64,000 nt of DNA, taken from Jingyaoa shaoxingensis. Lineage in GTDB: Bacteria; Bacillota; Clostridia; Lachnospirales; Lachnospiraceae. The notes beneath the pieces were generated by a model, which made no database searches, was not told the origin of the DNA, and saw nothing but the letters and a program-made list of their open reading frames with translations. Below, piece after piece: positions 41,302 to 50,908 of the stretch (within the stretch, counting starts at the first letter, position 1; each line of letters starts with the position of its first letter). A program made the translations under genes and the position numbers. The stretch covers positions 1-64,000 of the forward strand of contig NZ_JACRSZ010000018.1 of NCBI RefSeq assembly GCF_014385005.1, read 5' to 3'.

Positions 41302-43431
41302 CTATTCGTCTCCGGCGGATTCTTCAGGTATGAATACTCTGTCTTTTCCTGGATCCTTTGGTACTTTTGCTCTCTGCACCGCTTCCTGGCAGAAATATTC
41401 CTGTGCACAGAGGCGTTTTCTTCCTCTTCTGTTCACCTTCACGTAACTTCCGTCCGGTTGCAGGATATGGGATTTCACATTGTCATCCAGCTGAATCTGA
41501 AGAATATGTCCCAGTTCCGTTTTCAGCTTTTCATCTTCTACCGGAAAGAGAATCTCCACTCGCTTATCCAGATTACGCGGCATCCAGTCAGCACTTCCCA
41601 TATAGTATTCTTCCATTCCATTATTGCGGAAATAAAAGATTCTGGCATGTTCCAGGAAATTGCCTACAATAGAATGTACCGTGATATTTTCACTGACTCC
41701 CAGAATACCGGTTTTCAGACAGCAAATCCCTCTCACAATCAGTTCAATCTTCACTCCTGCTACCGATGCCTCATAAAGCAATGCGATAATATCTCTGTCA
41801 CAGAGAGAATTCATCTTGGCAATGATATGTGCTTCTCCGCCATTTCTGGCATGTTCGGTCTCTCTTTGTATCAATTCTGTGAAACGTTCTCGTAGCCAGA
41901 GTGGCGCAAGGGAAAGTTTGTTCCAGTTCTTCGGTTCTGAATAACCGGACAGCATATTAAATACCGCAGTGGCATCCTCTCCGATCGGTTCCGCACAGGT
42001 CAGCAGACCACAGTCCGTATATAATTTGGCAGTAGAATCGTTATAGTTTCCGGTTCCAAGATGCACATATCTGCGGATTCCATCTGCTTCTCTGCGAACT
42101 ACCAGTGTGATCTTGCTGTGGGTCTTTAATCCCAGAAGGCCATAGATAACATGACATCCCGCCTTCTCCAGCATCTTCGCCCATACAATATTATTTTCTT
42201 CATCAAATCGTGCCTTTAATTCTACCAGTACTGATACCTGCTTGCCATTCTCTGCCGCCTGCGCCAGTGCTGCTATAATCGGTGAATTACCGCTGACACG
42301 ATAAAGGGTCTGCTTAATTGCCAGTACATCCGGGTCTTTTGCCGCCTGTTTTACAAAATTCACCACCGGATCGAAGGTCATATACGGATGGTGCAGCAGA
42401 ATATCCTGCTTACGGATTGCTTCAAAAATATCCTCTGTCCCCATCAACGCCGGCACCGGTTGCGGAATATACTTCTTCTCTTTATATTTCTCAAATCCGT
42501 CAATTCCATATACCTTCATCAGAAACGTCAGATCCAGCGGACCATTAATCAGAAACACTGCATCATTTTTAATGTCAAACTCCTTCTTCAGAATCTTCAG
42601 AAGCTGCTTCTCCATGCCCTCTTCTACTTCTAGGCGAATGACTTCTCCCCACTGTCTCTTTTTCAGCTGTTTCTGAATTTCTTTTAACAGATCTGCTGCT
42701 TCATCTTCTTCGATGGTAAGATCCGCATTTCTCATAATCCGGTATGGATGAGCGCATACCACATCATAATTCAGAAACAGTTTTCCAATATTCCGCTCAA
42801 TAATCTGTTCCAGATGAATAACTGTTCTGACATTATCTTTTCCTGATGGAATCTCCACGATACGGGACAGTACCGACGGTACCTGTACAGTAGCAAACTG
42901 TGGCTCCTCGTTACTGCCCTTCTTGGAAATCAATGCACCGATATTCAATGTCTTATTGCGGATCAGTGGAAACGGTCTGGAAGAGTCCATGGCCATCGGT
43001 GTCAGAACAGGATATACATTTTCATCAAAATACCGGTCTACATACTTTTTCTGTTCCTCCGTAAGGTCTTCGTGAGCTGCCAGAATCTCCAGTCCGTTCT
43101 GTTTTAACATTGGTACCAGAGAACGCTCATAGGTAGAGTACTGCACATCCACCATATTATGTACCCGTTTCAGGATCAGATCAATCTGTGCCTGAGCTGT
43201 CATTCCTGCAATATCTTTCTTGGTATAGCCGGCATGCACCATGTCCTTCAGAGAAGCCACACGGATCATAAAAAACTCATCCAGGTTAGACGCAGTAATA
43301 CTCAGGAATTTCAGACGTTCGAATAACGGAATGTTCTTATCCCGTGCTTCGCTGAGTACCCGCTCGTTAAAACTGATCCAGCTGTCTTCCCTGTTTCTGT
43401 AATATTCCGGTTTGTAAAACTCTGTGTTCAC
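41302..43431 (-). CDS. ppk1: polyphosphate kinase 1
   Basis: 709 residues, full-length PPK1: N-terminal helical domain (RVLSEARDKNIPLFERLKFL, SNLDEFFMIRV), head domain, and catalytic domains with KTHSKITLVVRRE and YVHLGTGNYN; the phosphorylated histidine is probably that in KTHSK. Makes long-chain polyphosphate from ATP. The start is GTG with AGGAGG 8 nt upstream. It follows the ppx gene by 12 nt, so synthesis and breakdown enzymes are coexpressed. Confidence 0.95.
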   Translation of the reverse strand: MNTEFYKPEYYRNREDSWISFNERVLSEARDKNIPLFERLKFLSITASNLDEFFMIRVASLKDMVHAGYTKKDIAGMTAQAQIDLILKRVHNMVDVQYSTYERSLVPMLKQNGLEILAAHEDLTEEQKKYVDRYFDENVYPVLTPMAMDSSRPFPLIRNKTLNIGALISKKGSNEEPQFATVQVPSVLSRIVEIPSGKDNVRTVIHLEQIIERNIGKLFLNYDVVCAHPYRIMRNADLTIEEDEAADLLKEIQKQLKKRQWGEVIRLEVEEGMEKQLLKILKKEFDIKNDAVFLINGPLDLTFLMKVYGIDGFEKYKEKKYIPQPVPALMGTEDIFEAIRKQDILLHHPYMTFDPVVNFVKQAAKDPDVLAIKQTLYRVSGNSPIIAALAQAAENGKQVSVLVELKARFDEENNIVWAKMLEKAGCHVIYGLLGLKTHSKITLVVRREADGIRRYVHLGTGNYNDSTAKLYTDCGLLTCAEPIGEDATAVFNMLSGYSEPKNWNKLSLAPLWLRERFTELIQRETEHARNGGEAHIIAKMNSLCDRDIIALLYEASVAGVKIELIVRGICCLKTGILGVSENITVHSIVGNFLEHARIFYFRNNGMEEYYMGSADWMPRNLDKRVEILFPVEDEKLKTELGHILQIQLDDNVKSHILQPDGSYVKVNRRGRKRLCAQEYFCQEAVQRAKVPKDPGKDRVFIPEESAGDE

Positions 43432-43443
43432 ACTGCTTCCCTC

Positions 43444-44958
43444 CTATAGATTTCTTTTCTTACGAATCAACGGCCGTATATGAAATACTTCTTCAAAATA
43501 GTCTGCTTTGGGCGGAAACAACCCTTTTTCCAGGGTAATGTCTTCGCTGGTATCTACCACAATCTCAAGCTGGGCATCTTTTAATGTCAGACGTACCTGT
43601 TCGAACTTCTGCTTGTGGCTGCGGTCCAGTGCATTGGCAACCCGCAGGATTGCCACCAGCTTTACAATTACCAGATAATCCTCCTGCCTGAGCTGCTGCT
43701 CCAAAACATCTTCCAGCGTGAATTCTACAGTATTATACTTTACCACATTGGCAATAATTCTTCTCTCTGCCGTAGACAGACCGATAATCTCCGTTGCCAT
43801 AATAATACTGTAAGAACACTGGGCTGCGTCCGACAGATTAATATACTTTCCACATCCATGTAAAATGACTGCAATCTGCAAAAGCAGCCGTTCCCGTTCT
43901 CCAAGCCCGGATATCTTCTTCATCTTGTCAAAGATCGGAAGCGCCAGGTTTTCCAGATTATGGATATGACCTTTGTTACCCTGATATCGTTTGGCAATGA
44001 TCCTTGCTGCCGCAATAATATCATCATTAAACTGATGCTCCGGCTTGATATAGCGCATTTTCTGTGCATAATCATAGGCAATTCCATCACTTAAGGAAGT
44101 TCCTGGCAGATAGATTGCCTCTGCCTCCAATTCCTCTATGATCCGTTTATAGATGGTCACGGAAGGAAGAATCAGAGATGCACTCTCCGATGGAATCCCA
44201 TATTCCTTGGCAATCTCTTCCGGATGTTTATAGATAATGCCCTCGTACATCTTCTGGAACTCACTGGCTGTTACCTGATTCCTTTTCAGCAGTTCCAGAA
44301 TATAATCTCCGGTAATAATCAGGTACTTAATGTTCCGGTCCTTCAGATACATCTTCTTAAAACTTTCCAAATCGTTATTAATCAGTTCTTCCACCATCTC
44401 TTCGGTATGAAGTGTTTCTCTGGAAAAATCTGCCACTTTCTCACGAATACGTAAGTTACCGATTCGGATGTTCTGTGTGGTAACCAGCTTGTCATTATCA
44501 AAAAGGCATACCTGCACACTTCCGCCGCCAACTTCCACAATAGCGGTTCCCTTCTGGATAATCTTATAGAAGTCTTTTTCTCCAAAGGCAATGGACTTGT
44601 AATCCAGGAATCGTTGTTCTGCATTGTCCAGAATCTCAATATGAATTCCTGTCATATGTTCCACATATTCTACAATCAGCAGATGATTCTCTGCTTCCCG
44701 GACAGCACTGGTAGCACATGCCCGGTATGCTTTCACTTTGTAACCGTTCATAATCTTGACAAAATCATTCAGTACTTTGCACAATTCTTCGATCTTCGCC
44801 ACCCCGATCTTACCAGTGGTATAGGTATCCTTCCCCAGTTCGATCCGGTATCTTACATGGTCGATCTCCCTGAATTCCTTTCTCGTCACATACTGAAAAA
44901 TCTTCATTTCTACTTCATAAGATCCCACATTGATTGCGGAAAATAGTGTGACAGCCAT
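43444..44958 (-). CDS. ppx: exopolyphosphatase / Ppx-GppA family
   Basis: 504 residues: Ppx/GppA phosphatase fold with INVGSYEVEM (first ATP-like loop), VEVGGGSVQVCLF (second glycine loop) near 140, and a C-terminal HD-type helical domain. It removes terminal phosphate from polyphosphate or pppGpp. The first loop reads NVGSYE rather than the common DIGSNS, so substrate preference may be shifted. ATG with AAAGGAG 8 nt upstream, 18 nt after the DUF815 ATPase gene. Confidence 0.9.
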   Translation of the reverse strand: MAVTLFSAINVGSYEVEMKIFQYVTRKEFREIDHVRYRIELGKDTYTTGKIGVAKIEELCKVLNDFVKIMNGYKVKAYRACATSAVREAENHLLIVEYVEHMTGIHIEILDNAEQRFLDYKSIAFGEKDFYKIIQKGTAIVEVGGGSVQVCLFDNDKLVTTQNIRIGNLRIREKVADFSRETLHTEEMVEELINNDLESFKKMYLKDRNIKYLIITGDYILELLKRNQVTASEFQKMYEGIIYKHPEEIAKEYGIPSESASLILPSVTIYKRIIEELEAEAIYLPGTSLSDGIAYDYAQKMRYIKPEHQFNDDIIAAARIIAKRYQGNKGHIHNLENLALPIFDKMKKISGLGERERLLLQIAVILHGCGKYINLSDAAQCSYSIIMATEIIGLSTAERRIIANVVKYNTVEFTLEDVLEQQLRQEDYLVIVKLVAILRVANALDRSHKQKFEQVRLTLKDAQLEIVVDTSEDITLEKGLFPPKADYFEEVFHIRPLIRKKRNL

Positions 44959-44976
44959 CTCTTTTTCTCCTTTTGC

Positions 44977-46260
44977 TTACATCTTTCCGAGCAGATAATC
45001 GATGAACTGCTGAGCAGTTCTTCCTGACAGTCCTCCATGGGACAGTTCCCATTTATTTGCTTCCAGAAGCAGTTCCTCTTCGTCCATGACTACATTGTTC
45101 TTCTCAGCCAGTGTCTTCACGATATTCTGGAATTCCTTTTTGCTTGGTGCACAGAAGAAGATCTGTACGCCAAAACGATTCACCAGTGACAGCTTCTCCT
45201 GTACCGTATCAGAAGAATGCAGATCATCTCTTCTGTCTTCCTTGTCACTGAATTTCTCTCTTACCAGGTGTCTGCGGTTAGAAGTTGCATAGATCAGAAT
45301 ATTATCCGGCTTGCGTTCCAGTCCGCCTTCAATCACTGCTTTCAGGTACTTATATTCAATTTCAAAATCCTCAAAAGATAAATCATCCATATAAATAATA
45401 AACTTGTAATTACGGTTCTTCACCTGGGCAATTACTTCATTCAGGTCCTGGAACTGGTGCTTGTATACCTCAATAACGCGAAGTCCCTGATCATAGTATT
45501 TATTCAAAATTGCCTTAATACTGGAAGACTTTCCTGTTCCTGCATCGCCAAAAAGCAGACAGTTGTTCGCTCTCTTGCCTTTGATAAATGCTTCTGTATT
45601 ATCAATCAGCTTCTGCTTGGCATTCTCATAGCCAACCAGATCCTCCAGACATACATGGGCGATTCGGGTAATCGGCACAATCTTCACGCCTTCATCTCCA
45701 TGTTCGATACGGAACGCCTTGTGAAGCCCCAACTTGCCAACACCGAATTCTTTATAAAAGTGGATCATATGATCCATAAAATCTTCTACACTATCAGATA
45801 TTTCCAGTTCACGGGTCAATGTATCGATCCGGTCACGGATTCTCTCATTAAACTGCTTTCCGGATCCGCTGTTCATATATTCTCTCAGATACTGCATACC
45901 GGTGACACCCAGTTTTTCATCCAGTTTTCGGAAATCAAACTGGTACAGATCACGAAAAATCGCAAAATCATGCTTTACCAATTCATTAATGGTTCCATCC
46001 ACTTTTCCCACAATCTCACAGGAAGTACTAAATACATTCTCATTGTTTACCAGCAGATAGGTCAGATAATTGTGCCAGAGATTACCGGCAAATCCATAGT
46101 TGCCTGCCATGTCAATCAGTCCGTGGGCCGTCTCATAATACATATCTTTCAGAAGATCTGTCTCCTCTTCCTCATAATGATCCAGAATCCAGACCATATC
46201 TTCAAAAATTCTTCCATCTTCAAATGTTCTATAGATCATCAATTCTTCTGTTCTAGTCAT
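44977..46260 (-). CDS. DUF815-type AAA+ ATPase
   Basis: 427 residues (432 if an earlier ATG at 46275 is used). N-terminal helical half, then an AAA+ module: Walker A GDAGTGKSS near 238-246, Walker B FIIYMDDLSF, sensor IYATSNRRHLV, and arginine-rich SDKEDRRDDLHSSD. This is the DUF815 family, widespread in Clostridia and of unknown job. The shorter start is favoured because GAGG lies 9 nt upstream. Cytoplasmic. Immediately precedes ppx and ppk1 on the same strand, which suggests, without proving, a link with polyphosphate. Confidence 0.88.
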   Translation of the reverse strand: MTRTEELMIYRTFEDGRIFEDMVWILDHYEEEETDLLKDMYYETAHGLIDMAGNYGFAGNLWHNYLTYLLVNNENVFSTSCEIVGKVDGTINELVKHDFAIFRDLYQFDFRKLDEKLGVTGMQYLREYMNSGSGKQFNERIRDRIDTLTRELEISDSVEDFMDHMIHFYKEFGVGKLGLHKAFRIEHGDEGVKIVPITRIAHVCLEDLVGYENAKQKLIDNTEAFIKGKRANNCLLFGDAGTGKSSSIKAILNKYYDQGLRVIEVYKHQFQDLNEVIAQVKNRNYKFIIYMDDLSFEDFEIEYKYLKAVIEGGLERKPDNILIYATSNRRHLVREKFSDKEDRRDDLHSSDTVQEKLSLVNRFGVQIFFCAPSKKEFQNIVKTLAEKNNVVMDEEELLLEANKWELSHGGLSGRTAQQFIDYLLGKM

Positions 46261-46319
46261 TCTTGTCTTCCTCATCTCTCTAGTACATCATACTGCAAAT
46301 AACTGTACCACATAACTTA

Positions 46320-47450
46320 CTAGTAATTTCCAAGTATTTTCATATTGGCAGCTTCCTCTGTAATTCCACGAATGGCATTTTTTACTGCACTGTCATTCAA
46401 ATTTCCCTCAAAATCCACAAAGAATCTGTATTCCCAGTTTCTCCCCGGAAGCGGACGGGATTCAATCTTACTCATGTTCAGATTGTTATAAATGAAATGA
46501 GACAAAATATTATACAACGATCCACTGTGATGCGGTAGTTCAAAACAGATACTGATCTTCTTCGCATCTTTTTCAAAAATACGCTGGTTAGAAACAATAA
46601 TGAATCTGGTAGAATTCACATCATTTTCACAAATGTTCTCATCCAGTACTTCCAGTCCGAATGCTTCCCCGGCAATAGCACTGGCGATGGCTGCCTGGGA
46701 CTTATCCTGATCCTGGGCTACTTTCTTCGCTGATGCCGCTGTATTTTCCAGTGCGGTCTGTGCCCAGTTCCGGTGACGATTCAGATACTGCTCACACTGC
46801 ATCAGTCCCTGTTCATGGGAATAAACGCTGCGGATATCTTCCAGTTTTGCCCCCGGGCATCCCAGCAGCTTATGCTCAATGCGGATTGTCTGCTCTCCCA
46901 CAATATAATCATCATATTTCATCAGAAGATCATAGATCTCGCTGACAAAACCTGCCGTAGAATTCTCTATTGGCAGCACTGCAAAATCTGCCATTCCCTC
47001 TGAAATAGCTCCCAGGGCATCTCTCCACTGCTTTACATGAAAGGAAGTCACACCGTCACCAAAGAAGGCCTTCATTGCAGCCTGGCTGTAGGCACCTTCC
47101 ACGCCCTGGAATACCACACGGACATTCTTTTTTTCCAGCTTTTCTACCTGAGTAAAGGGCAGTCTTCCCACAACGCCTTTCTTAGTCAGAAGCTGGTACT
47201 GCAGTTTACGGCTCATGGACATAATCTGCTGAAACAGTTCCTCGATTCCATGGCTGTTAAAATCATTGTGGGTCAGTCCCTTTAATGTCTCCAGCTTGGA
47301 GTCTTCTCTTTCTTTGTCAAAGACCTTCTTTCCTGTCTCAATCTTGTATTCTGCCACCTGACTGCTGACAGCCATACGCTTCTCGTATAACTCTACGATC
47401 TGACGGTCAATGGCATCAATCTGATTTCTTAATTCTGATAAATCAATCAT
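46320..47450 (-). CDS. pheA: bifunctional chorismate mutase / prephenate dehydratase
   Basis: 376 residues in three parts: AroQ-type chorismate mutase (1-90, LRNQIDAIDRQIVELYEKRM), prephenate dehydratase (about 108-285, VVFQGVEGAYSQAA, ENSTAGFVSEIYDL, NSTRFIIVS), and a C-terminal ACT domain (about 295-370, ELPHHSGSLYNIL, with ESRP) for phenylalanine feedback. Converts chorismate to phenylpyruvate. ATG with AGGAG 6 nt upstream; only 3 nt separate it from the upstream FolC-like gene, so the two are cotranscribed. Confidence 0.96.
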   Translation of the reverse strand: MIDLSELRNQIDAIDRQIVELYEKRMAVSSQVAEYKIETGKKVFDKEREDSKLETLKGLTHNDFNSHGIEELFQQIMSMSRKLQYQLLTKKGVVGRLPFTQVEKLEKKNVRVVFQGVEGAYSQAAMKAFFGDGVTSFHVKQWRDALGAISEGMADFAVLPIENSTAGFVSEIYDLLMKYDDYIVGEQTIRIEHKLLGCPGAKLEDIRSVYSHEQGLMQCEQYLNRHRNWAQTALENTAASAKKVAQDQDKSQAAIASAIAGEAFGLEVLDENICENDVNSTRFIIVSNQRIFEKDAKKISICFELPHHSGSLYNILSHFIYNNLNMSKIESRPLPGRNWEYRFFVDFEGNLNDSAVKNAIRGITEEAANMKILGNY

Positions 47451-47453
47451 GAT

Positions 47454-48746
47454 CTACTCCTGTGTATGTTTTACTGCTTTTCGTATTTCTCCAAGGAAGG
47501 ACAGTGAACCAAATGCCAGTACCACGCCGTCTTTCTCTCCTGCCTTCTGTATGGCTGCCTGTACAGCCTTCGCAATATCTTTTTCAGCATGTACCTGCGG
47601 ACAATACTTTTGTGCTGCTTCTGCCAGTTCTTCTGCCGGAAGTGCTCTTGGATTGCCCGGTGTCTGAATGGTCGTCACTTCCTTCATATGAGGAAGAATC
47701 GCATGCAGCACTTTGTCATATTCCTTATCCTTAAACACTCCGCAGATGCCATAGATCTGCTTCCCCTGCAGGCACTGCAGAATAGACTTTTCCAGTTCTG
47801 CTGCCCCGTCCGGGTTATGTGCTCCGTCGATGATCACCATCGGATCCCTCTGCAATACAGTGAATCTTCCGTTCCAGCATGTCTTTGCAAATCCTGCTCT
47901 CATCTGTGCATCACTGATCTGGTATCCCAGTTCACGCAGTGCATATATACAGTTCAGCGCAATCACTGCATTTTTGATCTGATAGCTGCCGCCCAGATGG
48001 ATACAGATGTCCCGGTCACTGCCAAAGGAGAACTTCTGTTCCTCCAGTCCATAAGTGATCTCTTCTGCCTGTTCCCAGTCAGCTACTTTCAGAGACGCTC
48101 CACACTGTCTGACTTTCTCTTCAATCACGTCCATAGCTTCCGGTACCTGTCTGGCTGACACCACCACGGTCTCAGGCTTGATAATGCCTGCCTTATGTCC
48201 GGCAATCTCTGCCAGTGTATTTCCCAGAAATGCGGTATGATCTTTACTTATGGATACAATCACTTCCATTATCGTGGTACGGATCACATTAGTAGCATCG
48301 GTATCTCCTCCCATGCCGGTCTCCAGCACTACTATATCACAGTTCTGATCCACAAAATGCAGAAATGCCATGGCTGTCTCCACCTCAAAAATGGTCGGTA
48401 CAGACATGCCCTTTTCCTGCATCCTGCCAATTGCCAGTTTTATTTTTTCCACATAACTGCCTACCGCCTCACGGCTGATATATTCCTCATTTACCTGAAT
48501 CCTCTCCCGATAAGAAAACAGAGTCGGTGAAATGTAGCGTCCGACACGATATCCTGCTTCTTTTAAAGTCGTGGATACATATGCTAGTACGGATCCCTTT
48601 CCGTTGGTTCCTGCAATATGGATAAACTTCAGCCGGTTCTGAGGATTCCCCAGTTCCTCCAGCAAATGTTCCATACTCTCAAGCCCCAGAACAATTCCGG
48701 TTCTGTTAATATAATCTAGATAGCTTCTCGCTTCTTCGTATGTCAT
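47454..48746 (-). CDS. folC: second FolC-like Mur ligase
   Basis: 430 residues, same fold and length as the FolC at 34860-36164: P-loop GTNGKGSVLAY, KDHTAFLGNT and DGAHNPDGA are intact. The family motif TSPHL is changed to ISPTLFSYRERIQVN (His to Thr), and its C-terminal domain differs clearly from the other copy, so this is an old paralogue rather than a recent duplicate. It may act on other folate forms or another carboxylate. ATG with GAGGAG 6 nt upstream; promoter at 48828-48855; pheA follows. Confidence 0.88.
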   Translation of the reverse strand: MTYEEARSYLDYINRTGIVLGLESMEHLLEELGNPQNRLKFIHIAGTNGKGSVLAYVSTTLKEAGYRVGRYISPTLFSYRERIQVNEEYISREAVGSYVEKIKLAIGRMQEKGMSVPTIFEVETAMAFLHFVDQNCDIVVLETGMGGDTDATNVIRTTIMEVIVSISKDHTAFLGNTLAEIAGHKAGIIKPETVVVSARQVPEAMDVIEEKVRQCGASLKVADWEQAEEITYGLEEQKFSFGSDRDICIHLGGSYQIKNAVIALNCIYALRELGYQISDAQMRAGFAKTCWNGRFTVLQRDPMVIIDGAHNPDGAAELEKSILQCLQGKQIYGICGVFKDKEYDKVLHAILPHMKEVTTIQTPGNPRALPAEELAEAAQKYCPQVHAEKDIAKAVQAAIQKAGEKDGVVLAFGSLSFLGEIRKAVKHTQE

Positions 48747-48827
48747 ATTTTCTCCTCATTTAATCCCTTTAACATTCCCGCCAGTACTTTTAAAACAAAT
48801 ATTTTCCTGTCATGGCGTACCGTTTTT

Positions 48828-48855
48828 AGTATACCATACCTATGCTTTTTTTCAA
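48828..48855 (-). promoter_or_regulatory. promoter of the second folC-pheA unit
   Basis: Minus strand TTGAAA (48855-48850), 16-nt spacer, extended TATGG-TATACT (48833-48828). Confidence 0.7.
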
Positions 48856-48919
48856 GGCACTTTTCCACAGTAACGTGATGCATATTTCTTCTTTTCCGAC
48901 AGAAACTCCTGTGCCATTT

Positions 48920-48960
48920 GTAACTGTTCAGTACCTTCACAATGGATTCTGAACAGTTAC
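48920..48960 (+). repeat. dispersed inverted repeat (E), best-conserved palindrome
   Basis: GTAACTGTTCAG / CTGAACAGTTAC, a perfect 12-bp terminal inverted repeat around a 17-nt centre (TACCTTCACAATGGATT). It sits between the divergent folC-pheA unit and the small membrane protein gene. Confidence 0.85.
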
Positions 48961-49012
48961 TGCAATTTTTCATATCTGGTATATTTTTTTCTGTATGCGG
49001 CATACTTGAAAT

Positions 49013-49390
49013 ATGAAAAATTTTATGAAATGCGGTATCTGTGGCTGGTGTCTGGAACTGCTCTGGACCAGCCTGCATTCCCTACTCCGCCGGGATTATA
49101 AACTGATCGGTCATTCCTCCATCTGGATGTTTCCGATCTATGGCATGGCTGCTGTCATCGGTCCTCTGTCAACGAAACTGAAAAACAGAAATATGGCTCT
49201 TCGTGGGTTGATCTACATGAATGGAATTTTCAGCATGGAATATCTGACCGGTTCTCTTCTGAAAAAGAAAAATATGTGTCCATGGGATTACAGTGACGCA
49301 CCCTTGAACTTACGTGGCGTCATTCGTCTGGACTATGCACCGGTCTGGTTTGTCACCGGACTCTTTTTTGAAAAAGTTCTAAAACCCTGA
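49013..49390 (+). CDS. small membrane protein, CmpB-like (putative ABC transporter permease family)
   Basis: 125 residues, three or four hydrophobic segments. GHSSIWMFPIYG, LRGLIYMNGIFSMEYLTG and CPWDYS match the small PF06541-type family (often named putative ABC transporter permease / CmpB), common in Clostridia and without a proven function. Start poorly supported: no clear AGGAG before ATG 49013, and another in-frame ATG lies five codons on. Repeat E lies 52 nt upstream. Reads toward pyrB. Confidence 0.78.
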   Translation: MKNFMKCGICGWCLELLWTSLHSLLRRDYKLIGHSSIWMFPIYGMAAVIGPLSTKLKNRNMALRGLIYMNGIFSMEYLTGSLLKKKNMCPWDYSDAPLNLRGVIRLDYAPVWFVTGLFFEKVLKP

Positions 49391-49399
49391 TTTTTTTTC

Positions 49400-49427
49400 T
49401 TGCTATTTTTTTCTTTTCGTGTATACT
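49400..49427 (+). promoter_or_regulatory. promoter of pyrBI
   Basis: TTGCTA (49400-49405), 16-nt spacer, TATACT (49422-49427). A 7-bp inverted repeat GTATACT (49421-49427) / AGTATAC (49437-49443) overlaps the -10 box and start of transcription and could be an operator. Confidence 0.65.
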
Positions 49428-49460
49428 GTTTAGCAGAGTATACGAAAAGGAGATAATTAG

Positions 49461-50381
49461 ATGAGACATTTGATGAACCCTCTGGATCTTACCGTAGAAG
49501 AAATCGACGGTATTCTTGATCTTGCCAATGACATTGAAGCCAATCCTTCCAAGTATTCACATAAATGTGATGGCCTTAAAATTGCTACTTTATTTTATGA
49601 ACCAAGTACACGAACACGACTCAGTTTTGAAGCTGCTATGATCAATCTGGGTGGTCAGGTACTTGGTTTTTCTTCGGCCGCAAGCAGTTCCGCAACCAAG
49701 GGTGAAAGTGTTGCCGACACCATCCGCATGATTTCCTGCTATGCAGATATCTGTGCCATCCGTCATCCAAAAGAAGGTGCTGCCTATGTAGCTTCTACCA
49801 AGTCTTCCATTCCCGTTATCAACGCAGGTGACGGCGGACATCAACATCCTACCCAGACACTGACCGACCTACTGACCATCCGTTCCCTGAAAGGACATCT
49901 GGATAACCTGACCGTGGGATTCTGTGGTGATCTGAAGTTTGGACGTACGGTTCACTCTCTGATCCACGCCATGATCCGTTACCCGAATGTGCGCTTTGTA
50001 CTGATATCCCCGGAAGAGCTTCGCGTACCGAGCTACATCCGTGAAGATGTTCTTGCCAAAAATAATGTTCCTTATAAAGAAGTCGTTCGTCTGGAAGATG
50101 CACTTCCGGAACTGGATCTGCTGTACATGACCCGTGTACAGAAGGAGCGTTTCTTCAACGAAGAGGATTATGTACGAATGAAAGACTTCTATATTCTGGA
50201 CAAAGAAAAAATGAAACTGGCAGGACAGGATATGCTGGTACTTCATCCGCTTCCTCGTGTCAATGAAATTGCTGTAGAGGTAGACGATGATCCAAGAGCT
50301 GCTTATTTCAAGCAGGTTCAGTATGGCGTCTATGCACGAATGGCACTGATTCTTACACTGCTGAAATGGCGTGACCAGTAA
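49461..50381 (+). CDS. pyrB: aspartate carbamoyltransferase catalytic chain
   Basis: 306 residues; joins carbamoyl phosphate and aspartate in the first committed pyrimidine step. The carbamoyl-phosphate loop [11 protein letters not shown] (about 49-59), SSATKGES and the [10 protein letters not shown] motif are intact; HPLPRVNEI lies near the C-terminus. ATG with AAAGGAG 9 nt upstream. The regulatory chain gene follows 22 nt on, so the enzyme is the PyrB-PyrI type subject to nucleotide control. Confidence 0.97.
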   Translation: MRHLMNPLDLTVEEIDGILDLANDIEANPSKYSHKCDGLKIATLFYEPSTRTRLSFEAAMINLGGQVLGFSSAASSSATKGESVADTIRMISCYADICAIRHPKEGAAYVASTKSSIPVINAGDGGHQHPTQTLTDLLTIRSLKGHLDNLTVGFCGDLKFGRTVHSLIHAMIRYPNVRFVLISPEELRVPSYIREDVLAKNNVPYKEVVRLEDALPELDLLYMTRVQKERFFNEEDYVRMKDFYILDKEKMKLAGQDMLVLHPLPRVNEIAVEVDDDPRAAYFKQVQYGVYARMALILTLLKWRDQ

Positions 50382-50403
50382 TTCAAAAAAGGAGTATAAA
50401 ATT

Positions 50404-50832
50404 ATGTTAAATGTAGGACAGTTACATGAAGGATTTGTTCTGGATCATATCGAAGCCGGCAAATGCATGACCATTTACCACTATCTGAAGCTGGATGAGC
50501 TGGACTGTACCGTTGCCATCATTAAGAATGCAACCAGTAATAAAATGGGCAAAAAAGATATCATCAAAGTAGAATGTCCAATCGATATGCTGAACATCGA
50601 CATTCTCGGCTTCATTGACCACAACATTACCGTAAATATCATCAAAAACGGAGAAATCGTAGAAAAAAGAGAGCTGACACTTCCAAAGAAAATTGTCAAT
50701 ATCCTGAAATGCAAGAACCCAAGGTGTATCACTTCAATCGAACAGGGACTGGATCAGATCTTTACTCTGACCGACCCAGAAAAAGAAGTATACCGCTGCA
50801 AATACTGCGAACAGAAATATAAAGAATTATAA
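50404..50832 (+). CDS. pyrI: aspartate carbamoyltransferase regulatory chain
   Basis: 142 residues. Nucleotide-binding N-terminal domain (1-95) and a C-terminal zinc domain with four cysteines in CKNPRC and CKYC that contacts PyrB. Start set at ATG 50404 with AAGGAG 10 nt upstream; a longer frame overlaps pyrB and is not needed. Closes the unit before a strong terminator. Confidence 0.95.
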   Translation: MLNVGQLHEGFVLDHIEAGKCMTIYHYLKLDELDCTVAIIKNATSNKMGKKDIIKVECPIDMLNIDILGFIDHNITVNIIKNGEIVEKRELTLPKKIVNILKCKNPRCITSIEQGLDQIFTLTDPEKEVYRCKYCEQKYKEL

Positions 50833-50845
50833 TGAAATCTTAAAA

Positions 50846-50888
50846 AGATGTTCCGAAACAACCATTATTGTTTCGGAACGTCTTTTTT
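50846..50888. terminator. bidirectional terminator between pyrI and rnpB
   Basis: Stem AGATGTTCCGAAACA / TGTTTCGGAACGTCT with a T6 run on the plus strand and TTTTTAAG on the minus strand, so it can serve both convergent units. Confidence 0.9.
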
Positions 50889-50908
50889 GCTGTCATGTGC
50901 TTTTTATG

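Noticed and set aside
45457..46302. A 281-codon plus-strand frame
   Set aside because: Antisense to the DUF815 ATPase gene, with no ribosome site and a low-complexity translation rich in His, Ile, Leu.
48920..48960. Repeat E as an ordinary rho-independent terminator
   Set aside because: It is palindromic, but no T-run follows directly on either strand, the flanking genes diverge, and the same ends recur at unrelated sites.
48743..49078. A 111-codon minus-strand frame across the folC / membrane-protein gap
   Set aside because: It covers repeat E and the folC promoter, overlaps the better-supported plus-strand gene and resembles no protein.
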